From positions 1-12,474 of the forward strand of contig JBBCJT010000111.1 of the NCBI GenBank assembly GCA_037190665.1: a stretch of DNA of 12,474 nucleotides, read 5' to 3'. Origin of the DNA: JBBCJT01 sp037190665. GTDB lineage: Bacteria > Pseudomonadota > Alphaproteobacteria > Acetobacterales > Acetobacteraceae. A model generated the notes under the pieces. That model saw only the letters and a list, made by a program, of their open reading frames with translations. It had not been told where the DNA came from and did not search any database. The first letter of the stretch is position 1. The number at the start of each line of letters is the position of its first letter. Positions 6,632 through 12,474 of the stretch are shown here, piece after piece. A program made the translations under genes and the position numbers.

Positions 6632-6709
6632 CTCAATTCCCCGTCGTCGCCGAGGGCAGTCAGCCACGCCCTCGCCGTTCGCGGACATGAAAGGGATCAC
6701 ACCGCAACC

Positions 6710-8185
6710 TTGGCGGGTGGCGGGGCCGCATCAGTGACGCGCTGGGCAGGGCGGCAATTGCGGCGCCTCGCGCTGCTGGTGATCGGCGCGCTGATCGCCT
6801 TTCTGGGGCTGCGCATCTACAATGCGGAGCGCGGCCCGCCCCTGGAGCTGTGGCATCTCTACGCGCCCGCCGAGCCCGATGCCGCCGCCATCGACCGGAT
6901 GGACTGGCGCGGCTGGATGGCGGCGGAGGACCGCATCTTCGCCAGCGTTCGCGCCGAAGTGACCGACCGGCTGGAGCCGAAGGACCGGGTGCCGGTCAAC
7001 CGCTACTTCCCCGGCAGCGCCATCTACCCGCCGAACTTCGCGCAGGACTGGAACCGTTCCTACACGCTGCTGCCGGAAGGCAGGCCGCGCGGCGCGGTGG
7101 TGCTGCTGCACGGGCTGACCGACTCACCCTACAGCCTGCGCCATGTCGGCATCCGCTATCAGCAGGCCGGCTTCGCGGTGGTGGCGATCCGCCTGCCCGC
7201 GCACGGGACCGTACCGGCTGCGCTGGCCGAAGCGGACCGGGACGACTGGTACGCCGCCACCCGGCTCGCGATGCGGGAAGCGGCGCGACTCGCGGACGGC
7301 GCGGGCAACCTGCACATCGTCGGCTTCTCCAACGGCGGCGCGCTGGCGCTGATGTACGCGCTGGAAGCGCTGGAGCGCGCGGATCTCGCGCAGCCGACCC
7401 GGCTGGTGCTGGTTTCGCCGATGATCGGCATCACCGCCTTCGCGCGCTTCGCCGGCCTCGCCGGGCTGCCGGCCCTGCTGCCGCGCTTCGCGGCCGCCGC
7501 GTGGCTCGGCATCGTGCCGGAGTTCAACCCGTTCAAGTACAACTCCTTCCCGGTGAACGGCGCGCGCCAGTCCTACCGCGTGACGCAGGAACTGCAGTCG
7601 CGCATCCGCGATGCCGCGAACGCCGGCCGGCTCGCCCGGCTGCCGCCGACGCTGACCTTCCACTCGGTGCTCGACTTCACCGTCAGCACGCGCGCGGTGG
7701 TGCAGGCGCTGTATGCGGTGCTGCCCGAAGGCGGGCACGAGCTGGTGCTGTTCGACATCAACCGCCACGCCAAGCTCGGCCCGCTGCTCAGCAATGCCGC
7801 GGAAACCGCCGTCGAACGGCTGCTGCCCACGCCGCCGCGCCGCTTCCGCACGGTGGTGATCGGCAACGAAGCCGGAGCCGCCGAGGTCTCCGCGCGCATC
7901 GTGGAGGCGGGGGCCACGGAGGAGACGGTGATCCCGCTCGGTATCCCCTATCCGGCCGACACGTTCTCCCTTTCCCACGTCGCGCTGCCCTTCCCGCCGA
8001 CGGACGGGCTGTACGGATCGGACCCCGATCCCGCTGATGATTTCGGCATCCGCCTGGGCGCGGTTGCGCCGCGCGGGGAACGGGGCGCACTGATCGTGGG
8101 GCTCGATACGCTGCTGCGCCGATCCTCCAACCCCTTCTTCCCCTACCTGATCGAGCGTGTGGGCGAGGGCGCCGAGGCTCGCTGA
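6710..8185 (+). CDS. Membrane-anchored alpha/beta hydrolase (serine esterase/lipase-like)
   Basis: Alpha/beta-fold hydrolase of 491 residues counted from the TTG at 6710. An N-terminal hydrophobic segment (about 18-37, after several arginines) is a probable membrane anchor with the enzyme facing the periplasm. Fold marks: the oxyanion-hole loop LLHGLTDSPYSLR (132-144), RLPAHGT (161-167) as in monoglyceride-lipase-like enzymes, and the nucleophile elbow GFSNGG with Ser207. The acid is probably Asp322 (HSVLDFTVS). The histidine is probably His423 in LSHVALPFPP; His353 is a second candidate. The substrate is unknown; an ester of a fatty or small organic acid is a guess. No ATG fits the start: the TTG at 6710 and a GTG at 6734 (483 aa) are both possible, each with only a weak ribosome-binding site. 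The long C-terminal part (after about 375) carries the likely His and resembles a family-specific extension. Confidence 0.85.
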   Translation: MAGGGAASVTRWAGRQLRRLALLVIGALIAFLGLRIYNAERGPPLELWHLYAPAEPDAAAIDRMDWRGWMAAEDRIFASVRAEVTDRLEPKDRVPVNRYFPGSAIYPPNFAQDWNRSYTLLPEGRPRGAVVLLHGLTDSPYSLRHVGIRYQQAGFAVVAIRLPAHGTVPAALAEADRDDWYAATRLAMREAARLADGAGNLHIVGFSNGGALALMYALEALERADLAQPTRLVLVSPMIGITAFARFAGLAGLPALLPRFAAAAWLGIVPEFNPFKYNSFPVNGARQSYRVTQELQSRIRDAANAGRLARLPPTLTFHSVLDFTVSTRAVVQALYAVLPEGGHELVLFDINRHAKLGPLLSNAAETAVERLLPTPPRRFRTVVIGNEAGAAEVSARIVEAGATEETVIPLGIPYPADTFSLSHVALPFPPTDGLYGSDPDPADDFGIRLGAVAPRGERGALIVGLDTLLRRSSNPFFPYLIERVGEGAEAR

Positions 8186-8232
8186 CCGGCTTGCCGCTTC
8201 AACCGGTGCGTGCGACCGTTACCGCAACCTTC

Positions 8233-8237
8233 GAGGG
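8233..8237 (+). promoter_or_regulatory. Shine-Dalgarno GAGGG for the enolase-superfamily gene
   Basis: GAGGG ends 8 bases before the GTG at 8246. It supports that codon over the in-frame GTG at 8210, which has no such motif and would add 12 residues not expected before the family's first beta strand (VKIRDVRAFPV). Confidence 0.6.
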
Positions 8238-8245
8238 TATCGCGT

Positions 8246-9385
8246 GTGAAGATTCGTGACGTCCGGGCCTTTCCTGTGTCCTTCGCCCTGCCGGAGGGCA
8301 GGCGCGTCGCACTCGGGATCGGTACGGCCGTCAAGCGGGATGCGGTGGTCGTGAAGGTCACCACGGAAGACGGCATCGTCGGCTGGGGCGAGAGCCACCA
8401 CGCCCGCGCGCACACCGCCATCGCGAAGCTCATCGAGACCACGCTCCGCATGCTCGTGGTCGGGCAGGATGCGACCGATGTCGTGGGCATCTGGCAGCGC
8501 ATCTACCGCTACCAGCTCGCCAGCCACGGCGCCGGCGCCGCCACGGCCCAGGCCATGTCAGGGATCGACATGGCGCTGTGGGACATCCGCGCCAAGTCGG
8601 CGGGGTGGCCGCTCTACCGCATGCTCGGCGGCGCGGCGCGCGGCGTCCCGGCCTATGCCGGCGGCGTGGCGCTCGGCTACCAGCCGCCCGAGGCGCTGGC
8701 GGAGGAGGCGCTCGCCCAGGTCGCGGCCGGCTACCGCGCGATCAAGCTGCGCGTGGGCGACAGCCCCGAACGCGACATCGAGCGCATGGAAGCCGTCCGC
8801 AACGCGGTGCCGGAAGGCACCGTGCTGATGGCCGACGCCAATGCCGCCTGCACCATGGCAGATGTACGCCAGTTGATGCCGGCCATGGATGCGCTGGGGA
8901 TGATCTGGCTGGAGGAGCCGTTCTCCGCGCACGACCATCGCAGCTACGCCACCGCGCGCACGCTGGGCCGGGTGCCGCTGGCCGCCGGCGAGAACCACTA
9001 CACGCGCTACGAGTTCGCCCGCGTGATCGAGGACGGCAGCATCACCATCCTGCAGCCGGACCTGTCGAAATGCGGCGGCGTGACGGAGACGCTGCGCATC
9101 GCGCATCTCGCCTCCGCCTGGAACCTGCCGATCCATCCGCATTCCTCGATGACCGGCATCAACCAGGCGGCCGCGATCCACCTGCTCGCCGCGATCGACA
9201 ACGGCGGATACTTCGAGGCCGATGTCAGCCGCGAGAACCTGTTCCGCGACCGGCTCTGCTCGACGCCGTGGATGATCGGCACGCACGGGCAGGTCTGGCC
9301 GAACGAGGCGCCGGGGATCGGGATCGAGATCGACGAGGGTTTCCTCGCCGCACACCCGCCCATCGAAGGGCCGGGATACGTCTAA
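8246..9385 (+). CDS. Mandelate racemase/muconate lactonizing enzyme family protein (enolase superfamily)
   Basis: Cytoplasmic, Mg2+-dependent enzyme of 379 residues that should remove a proton next to a carboxylate and then racemise, epimerise or dehydrate an acid such as a sugar acid. Residues about 1-125 are the capping domain; the (beta/alpha)7-beta barrel follows. Metal ligands are clear: Asp197 (MADANAA), Glu223 (WLEEPF) and Glu249 (AAGENHY). The mandelate-racemase-type base pair is Asp272 (QPDLSKCGG) and His299 (HPHSSMTG), with Glu324 (YFEAD) as the likely acid helper. These five barrel positions lie exactly two after the corresponding mandelate racemase numbers (195, 221, 247, 270, 297). 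The usual K-x-K motif is K-x-R here (Lys167, Arg169). The start is the GTG at 8246 with GAGGG 8 bases upstream. It is followed after 31 bases by a Bug receptor gene, probably in one operon. The exact substrate is not readable from the sequence. Confidence 0.92.
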   Translation: MKIRDVRAFPVSFALPEGRRVALGIGTAVKRDAVVVKVTTEDGIVGWGESHHARAHTAIAKLIETTLRMLVVGQDATDVVGIWQRIYRYQLASHGAGAATAQAMSGIDMALWDIRAKSAGWPLYRMLGGAARGVPAYAGGVALGYQPPEALAEEALAQVAAGYRAIKLRVGDSPERDIERMEAVRNAVPEGTVLMADANAACTMADVRQLMPAMDALGMIWLEEPFSAHDHRSYATARTLGRVPLAAGENHYTRYEFARVIEDGSITILQPDLSKCGGVTETLRIAHLASAWNLPIHPHSSMTGINQAAAIHLLAAIDNGGYFEADVSRENLFRDRLCSTPWMIGTHGQVWPNEAPGIGIEIDEGFLAAHPPIEGPGYV

Positions 9386-9416
9386 GGCGGCAACGTCCGC
9401 CACAGGGAGGACGACA

Positions 9417-10364
9417 ATGAAAAGACTGCTGCTCGCGCTGGCGCTGCTGGCGGCCCCTGCCCATGCCTTCCCCGACCGCGACATCCGCCTGCTGATCGGC
9501 TTCGCGCCGGGCGGGACCGGCGATCTGCTGACACGGCTGATCGCCGATGCGGTCGGGCCCGTGCTTGGCCAGAAGGTGGTCGTGGAGAACCGCGCCGGCG
9601 CGTCCGGCATGCTTGCCGCCGATGTCGTGGCCAAGGCGGCGCCCGACGGGCATACCGTCTTCGTCATGCCGATGGCGCTGGGCTCCGTGCTGCCGGTGAT
9701 GCCGGGCGTGCGCATGCCCTTCGATCCGGACAGGGATCTGACGCCGCTCGCCAACGTCGCCGGCGTGTACAATCTGCTGGTCGTTGCCCCGCAATCGCCG
9801 ATCCGCAGCATCCCGGAACTGATGGCGCAGGCGAAGGCCAGTCCGGGAAAGCTCAGCTACGCCTCCACCGGCAACGGCAGCAGCCAGCATCTGGCCGGCG
9901 AGCTGTTCAAGAAGCTGGCCGGCGTGGACCTGTTGCACGTGCCCTATCGCGGAGGGTCGGTGGCGATCATCGACATCGCCGCCGGCCGCACCGACATGAT
10001 GTTCGGCAACATGCCGGAATTCCTCGGCCAGATCCGCGACGGCGGCCTGCGCGCGGTGGCATTCGGCGCGGCGCGCCCCTCGCCCCTGTTTCCGGACCTG
10101 CCCACAGTGTCCGCCACGCTGCCGGATTTCGTCATCAACAACTGGTTCGGCGTCGCCGGTCCCGGTAACCTGCCCGCGCCGATCGTGGCGCGCTGGAACG
10201 CCGCGCTGCGCGAGGCGGTGGCCACACCCGCCTTCCGCGAGCGGATGACGGCGAACGGGATGGAATCGCTGATCGGTTCGCCAGAGGAGTTTCGCGCCAC
10301 CATCGCCGCCGACCGCGCCAAATGGGCGGAGGTGATCCGCGGCGCGGGCATTCGCGCCGACTGA
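9417..10364 (+). CDS. Bug/TctC-family periplasmic receptor (tripartite tricarboxylate transporter type)
   Basis: Secreted receptor of 315 residues, the normal length, that binds carboxylated solutes for TctAB-type membrane carriers. A signal peptide runs to about residue 17 (KRLLLALALLAAPAHA, then FPDRD). Family marks: the LLIGFAPGGTGDLLTR ligand loop (25-40), VVVENRAGASG (54-64), AAPDGHT (74-80), GKLSYASTGNGSSQHLAGE (144-162), and VPYRGG (175-180). The Shine-Dalgarno AGGGAGG (9404-9410) lies 6 bases before the ATG. No TctA or TctB gene is present, as is common for the large Bug families of beta- and alphaproteobacteria. The gene follows an enolase-superfamily acid-processing enzyme, so the ligand may be that enzyme's substrate, for example a sugar acid or hydroxy acid (inference). 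Confidence 0.93.
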   Translation: MKRLLLALALLAAPAHAFPDRDIRLLIGFAPGGTGDLLTRLIADAVGPVLGQKVVVENRAGASGMLAADVVAKAAPDGHTVFVMPMALGSVLPVMPGVRMPFDPDRDLTPLANVAGVYNLLVVAPQSPIRSIPELMAQAKASPGKLSYASTGNGSSQHLAGELFKKLAGVDLLHVPYRGGSVAIIDIAAGRTDMMFGNMPEFLGQIRDGGLRAVAFGAARPSPLFPDLPTVSATLPDFVINNWFGVAGPGNLPAPIVARWNAALREAVATPAFRERMTANGMESLIGSPEEFRATIAADRAKWAEVIRGAGIRAD

Positions 10365-10404
10365 CCACGCAGGGGCTGCGCAGACAGCCCGCCGGGATAA
10401 CCGA

Positions 10405-10435
10405 CCGTCATCCGGGCTTCATGCACGGATGACGG
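10405..10435 (+). terminator. Perfect 10-bp inverted repeat after the Bug receptor gene (terminator or operator)
   Basis: CCGTCATCCG (10405-10414) and CGGATGACGG (10426-10435) are exact reverse complements with an 11-base loop. The element lies 40 bases after the Bug receptor stop (10364) and 41 bases before the next start (10477), where the enolase/Bug unit should end and the next importer operon begin. There is no T-run, so it is not a textbook intrinsic terminator. It could equally be a regulator-binding palindrome or a leader hairpin for the downstream operon. Confidence 0.5.
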
Positions 10436-10463
10436 CACTTACGGCATCAAGGATCGCGACATC

Positions 10464-10470
10464 GGAGGAG
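10464..10470 (+). promoter_or_regulatory. Shine-Dalgarno GGAGGAG for the second ABC receptor gene
   Basis: GGAGGAG ends 6 bases before the ATG at 10477 and fixes that start. An upstream in-frame ATG at 10429 would put 16 non-signal residues before the signal peptide and falls inside the inverted repeat. Confidence 0.85.
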
Positions 10471-10476
10471 CCCGAC

Positions 10477-11610
10477 ATGCATCGCCGTCCCTTCCTGGCA
10501 GCACCGCTCGCCCTCGCCATCCCCGCGCGGGCACAGCAGCGCACCACCATCACCATCGCCACCGCCGGCGACCAGAACATGGTGGACTACATCACCGACT
10601 TCCTCGGCCCGCGCTTCGAGAAGCAATACCCGAACGTGCGGGTGCGCGCGATCGGCACGGGGCCCGGCGATGCCGGCAGCCAGCGCATCAAGGAGCGGCT
10701 GGATGCGCAGAAGGCCCAGGCGACCACCGACGTGGACGTCGCCGTGGTGCACCAGTTCATGGCCGGCGCGATGGTCCGCGACGGCATGCTCGAACGCTAT
10801 CGCGATGCCGCGCGCACCGGCACGCTCGCCACGCGCGACACGTCCCGCGTCGCGCTCGGGCAGGATGTGGACGGCTACGTGCTGCCGATGTTCCACAGCC
10901 AGACCGCGCTCGCCTACAACCCCGCCGTCGTGCGCGATCCGCCGCAGAGTTTCGAGGCGCTGGAAGCCTGGGTGAAGGCGAACCCGAAGAAGTTCGGCTA
11001 CAACGGCATCCGGGGCGGCATGTCCGGCGTCGCCTTCGTGTTCGGCTGGGTCGGCGCCTTCGCGCCCAATGGCGTGCAGCTCACCACCGGCCCCTACGAT
11101 CCGGCCACGCGCGCGACATGGGGCCCCGCGCTCGCGCGGCTCAAGGCGTTCAACGGCAATGTGCTGATCACGCCCGGCAATGCCGGCACGCTCGATGCGC
11201 TCAACCGGGGCGAGATCGCCATCGGCCCGGTCTGGGTGGACATGTTCTACTCGTGGCAGGCCGAAGGCCGGCTGTCGCCGGACCTGCGGCTGGTCATCCT
11301 CGGCCCCGGCATGCCGGGCCAGCCGATGTACTACGTGATCCCGGCCCGTGCGGCGCATGCGGAGGCGGCGCGTGCCTTCATCGAGTTCGCCACCAGTCCG
11401 GAGATCCAGGCCGAGGGCATCGTGAAGCGCTTCAACTGGTATCCGGGCATCGACGCGCAGCATGTCCGCTCGCATCTGAGCGATGCGGACTGGAACCGCC
11501 TGTTCCGCGACATCCCGCCGCAGACGCTCGCCGACCGGGGCCAGCAGATGCCGATCGCGCCGTATTTCCGGGAGGTGCAGGAAGCCTACGAGCGCGAAGT
11601 GATGAACTGA
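10477..11610 (+). CDS. Extracellular solute-binding protein of a PotD/AfuA-type ABC importer
   Basis: Periplasmic receptor of 377 residues. The signal peptide is residues 1-19 (MHRRPFLA, hydrophobic core, ARA before Gln20). The RRPFL stretch fits the twin-arginine (Tat) pattern, so export may occur already folded, although the core is short and the Sec route is possible. The mature protein has the SBP family-1/6 architecture: TITIATAGDQNM at the first strand, DVAVVHQF near 90, LPMFHSQTALAYNPAVV (hinge region), AIGPVWVDMFYSW (binding-site strand), and the usual late FIEFATSPEIQAEGI. It is followed 4 bases later by a permease gene, forming the start of a receptor-permease-permease operon that leaves the window. 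Ligand class (polyamine, iron, opine, sugar phosphate) cannot be decided. The stop at 11608-11610 is close enough to the permease GTG for translational coupling. Confidence 0.9.
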   Translation: MHRRPFLAAPLALAIPARAQQRTTITIATAGDQNMVDYITDFLGPRFEKQYPNVRVRAIGTGPGDAGSQRIKERLDAQKAQATTDVDVAVVHQFMAGAMVRDGMLERYRDAARTGTLATRDTSRVALGQDVDGYVLPMFHSQTALAYNPAVVRDPPQSFEALEAWVKANPKKFGYNGIRGGMSGVAFVFGWVGAFAPNGVQLTTGPYDPATRATWGPALARLKAFNGNVLITPGNAGTLDALNRGEIAIGPVWVDMFYSWQAEGRLSPDLRLVILGPGMPGQPMYYVIPARAAHAEAARAFIEFATSPEIQAEGIVKRFNWYPGIDAQHVRSHLSDADWNRLFRDIPPQTLADRGQQMPIAPYFREVQEAYEREVMN

Positions 11611-11614
11611 CACG

Positions 11615-12451
11615 GTGCTGCTCGGCTCGCTTCCCGCCGCGCTGCTCGTCGCGCCGGCGATGGCGCTGGTGCTGCTGCTGTTCGTCCTGCCGCTGGCCTC
11701 CACGTTGTGGGGCGCGCTGCAGGGACCTGACGGGCTGACGCTGCAGTACTTCGCCACCGCCTTCGGCACCTATGCCCGCGACATCGTCGCCACGCCGCTG
11801 CTGATCGGGCTTGCCACCGCGATCATCGGGCTGATCGCGGTGGCGATCGGCGGCTACCTGCGGCTGGGGACGAGCCGGGCGGCGGTGGCGATCCTGGCCT
11901 GGCTCTACCGCTGGCCGCTGTTCATCCCGTTCATCGTCGCCGCGCAGTGCATGCGCGGCTTCCTCGGCCGCAACGGGATGATGAATAACGCGCTGGTCGC
12001 CTCCGGCCTGATGGACGCGGCCTCCGCGCAATCCTTCCTCGACTGGCGCGGCGTGGTCATCACCTTCGTCTGGAAACAGGCGCCGCTGGTCACGCTGCTG
12101 GTGGCGGGCGCGATGGCGGCGGTGCCGGAACGGCAGGTGCTGGCCGCGCGTGGCATGGGGGCCTCCCGCCTTCAGGTGCTGATGCGCGTGGTGCTGCCGC
12201 AGGCGAAGGACAGCCTGATGGTCGGGCTGATCCTGTCCTTCGTGACGATGATGTCGGTGCTGTCGGTACCGGCGATGCTGTCCTCCTCCTCGCCCACCTT
12301 CATCACGGTCGCGATGGCGTGGCGGGTGAACGCGCTGGGCGACTACGGCACCGCCAACGCGCTCGGCGCGGTCGCGACGGTGTTCTCCGGCCTGTTCGCC
12401 TGGGCCTTCCTGCGCCGCAGCCTCGCGCAGCGCAGCCGCGAGCTGGCCTGA
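11615..12451 (+). CDS. ABC transporter permease, PotB-like (second operon)
   Basis: Inner-membrane permease, 278 residues (BPD_transp_1 family), partner of the receptor encoded immediately upstream. Hydrophobic spans are at about 8-30, 61-83, 90-112, 146-170, 201-223 and 247-267. The EAA loop is at about 177-205 (AARGMGASRLQVLMRVVLPQ). The GTG at 11615, 4 bases after the receptor stop, is the first usable start and puts the first membrane span directly at the N-terminus; no Shine-Dalgarno is evident, so coupling is likely. It differs throughout from the first operon's permeases, so it is not a recent duplicate. Its stop shares one base with the start of the next gene (TGATG). Confidence 0.92.
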   Translation: MLLGSLPAALLVAPAMALVLLLFVLPLASTLWGALQGPDGLTLQYFATAFGTYARDIVATPLLIGLATAIIGLIAVAIGGYLRLGTSRAAVAILAWLYRWPLFIPFIVAAQCMRGFLGRNGMMNNALVASGLMDAASAQSFLDWRGVVITFVWKQAPLVTLLVAGAMAAVPERQVLAARGMGASRLQVLMRVVLPQAKDSLMVGLILSFVTMMSVLSVPAMLSSSSPTFITVAMAWRVNALGDYGTANALGAVATVFSGLFAWAFLRRSLAQRSRELA

Positions 12452-12474
12452 TGCGCTGGCTGCCCCGCGCGCTG
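12451..12474 (+). CDS. Start of the next gene, probably the second permease (3' partial)
   Basis: Only eight codons are visible (MRWLPRAL) before the window ends. The ATG at 12451 overlaps the TGA of the preceding permease by one base (TGATG), the arrangement expected for the PotC-like partner in a receptor-permease-permease-ATPase operon. The basic, hydrophobic opening fits a membrane protein's N-terminus. Identity is inferred from context only. Confidence 0.6.

Noticed and set aside
6504..6737. + strand frame MARSTIIRSR... in the gap after the peptide-type receptor
   Set aside because: It has no ribosome-binding site and a Ser/Arg-rich composition. It shares third codon positions with the minus-strand ORF, so its high third-position GC is not independent support.
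8558..9811. 417-codon minus-strand frame opposite the enolase-superfamily and Bug genes
   Set aside because: Both + strand genes have intact catalytic or ligand motifs across this span; the minus frame has no family features.
10429..10476. Upstream ATG for the second ABC receptor
   Set aside because: It would place 16 extra residues before a clear signal peptide, lies inside the inverted repeat, and lacks a Shine-Dalgarno; GGAGGAG supports the ATG at 10477.
1..12474. Mobile elements, CRISPR arrays, tRNA or rRNA genes
   Set aside because: No transposase or integrase motifs, no regularly spaced direct repeats, and no tRNA-like cloverleaf sequence were seen on either strand.

Overview
The window is very GC-rich bacterial DNA with strong G/C bias at third codon positions and genes packed almost entirely on the + strand. 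The gene content fits an alphaproteobacterium, most likely an Acetobacteraceae/Roseomonas-like soil or water organism. It combines several periplasmic solute receptors, a Bug-type receptor, a HisKA_2 sensor kinase and an enolase-superfamily sugar-acid enzyme. The taxon is inferred from gene style only; there is no rRNA or marker gene. No tRNA, rRNA, CRISPR array, insertion sequence or phage gene was seen.

Layout: (1) 2-2604 is the end of a polyamine/iron-type ABC importer operon: ATPase (5' truncated), then two permeases, tightly packed, the last two overlapping by 4 bases. (2) 2667-3047 is a single-domain rhodanese and 3151-4188 a soluble PAS-HisKA_2 histidine kinase with no response regulator beside it. 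(3) 4243-6462 is a two-gene unit: a DUF1028 Ntn-hydrolase-like protein followed 9 bases later by a peptide-type (SBP_bac_5) receptor that has no permease or ATPase genes here. A strong 12-bp hairpin sits directly before the DUF1028 start codon. (4) 6467-6631 (minus strand) is a probable small hypothetical gene, convergent with the receptor gene. (5) 6710-8185 is a membrane-anchored alpha/beta hydrolase. (6) 8246-10364 is an enolase-superfamily (mandelate racemase-like) enzyme plus a Bug/TctC periplasmic receptor. (7) 10405-10435 is a perfect 10-bp inverted repeat, followed by a second PotABCD-type ABC importer operon (receptor, permease, start of the next gene) that runs off the right edge.

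Functionally this is a nutrient-scavenging region: parts of four uptake systems (two complete-type ABC operons cut by the window edges, one orphan peptide-type receptor, one orphan Bug receptor), with three enzymes that may process what is imported. The least understood parts are the DUF1028/receptor pair with its leader hairpin and the K-x-R variant of the enolase-superfamily enzyme. I found no clear sign of an entirely new system. Most genes belong to well-known families, and the interest lies in their pairing and in the small non-coding structures between them.
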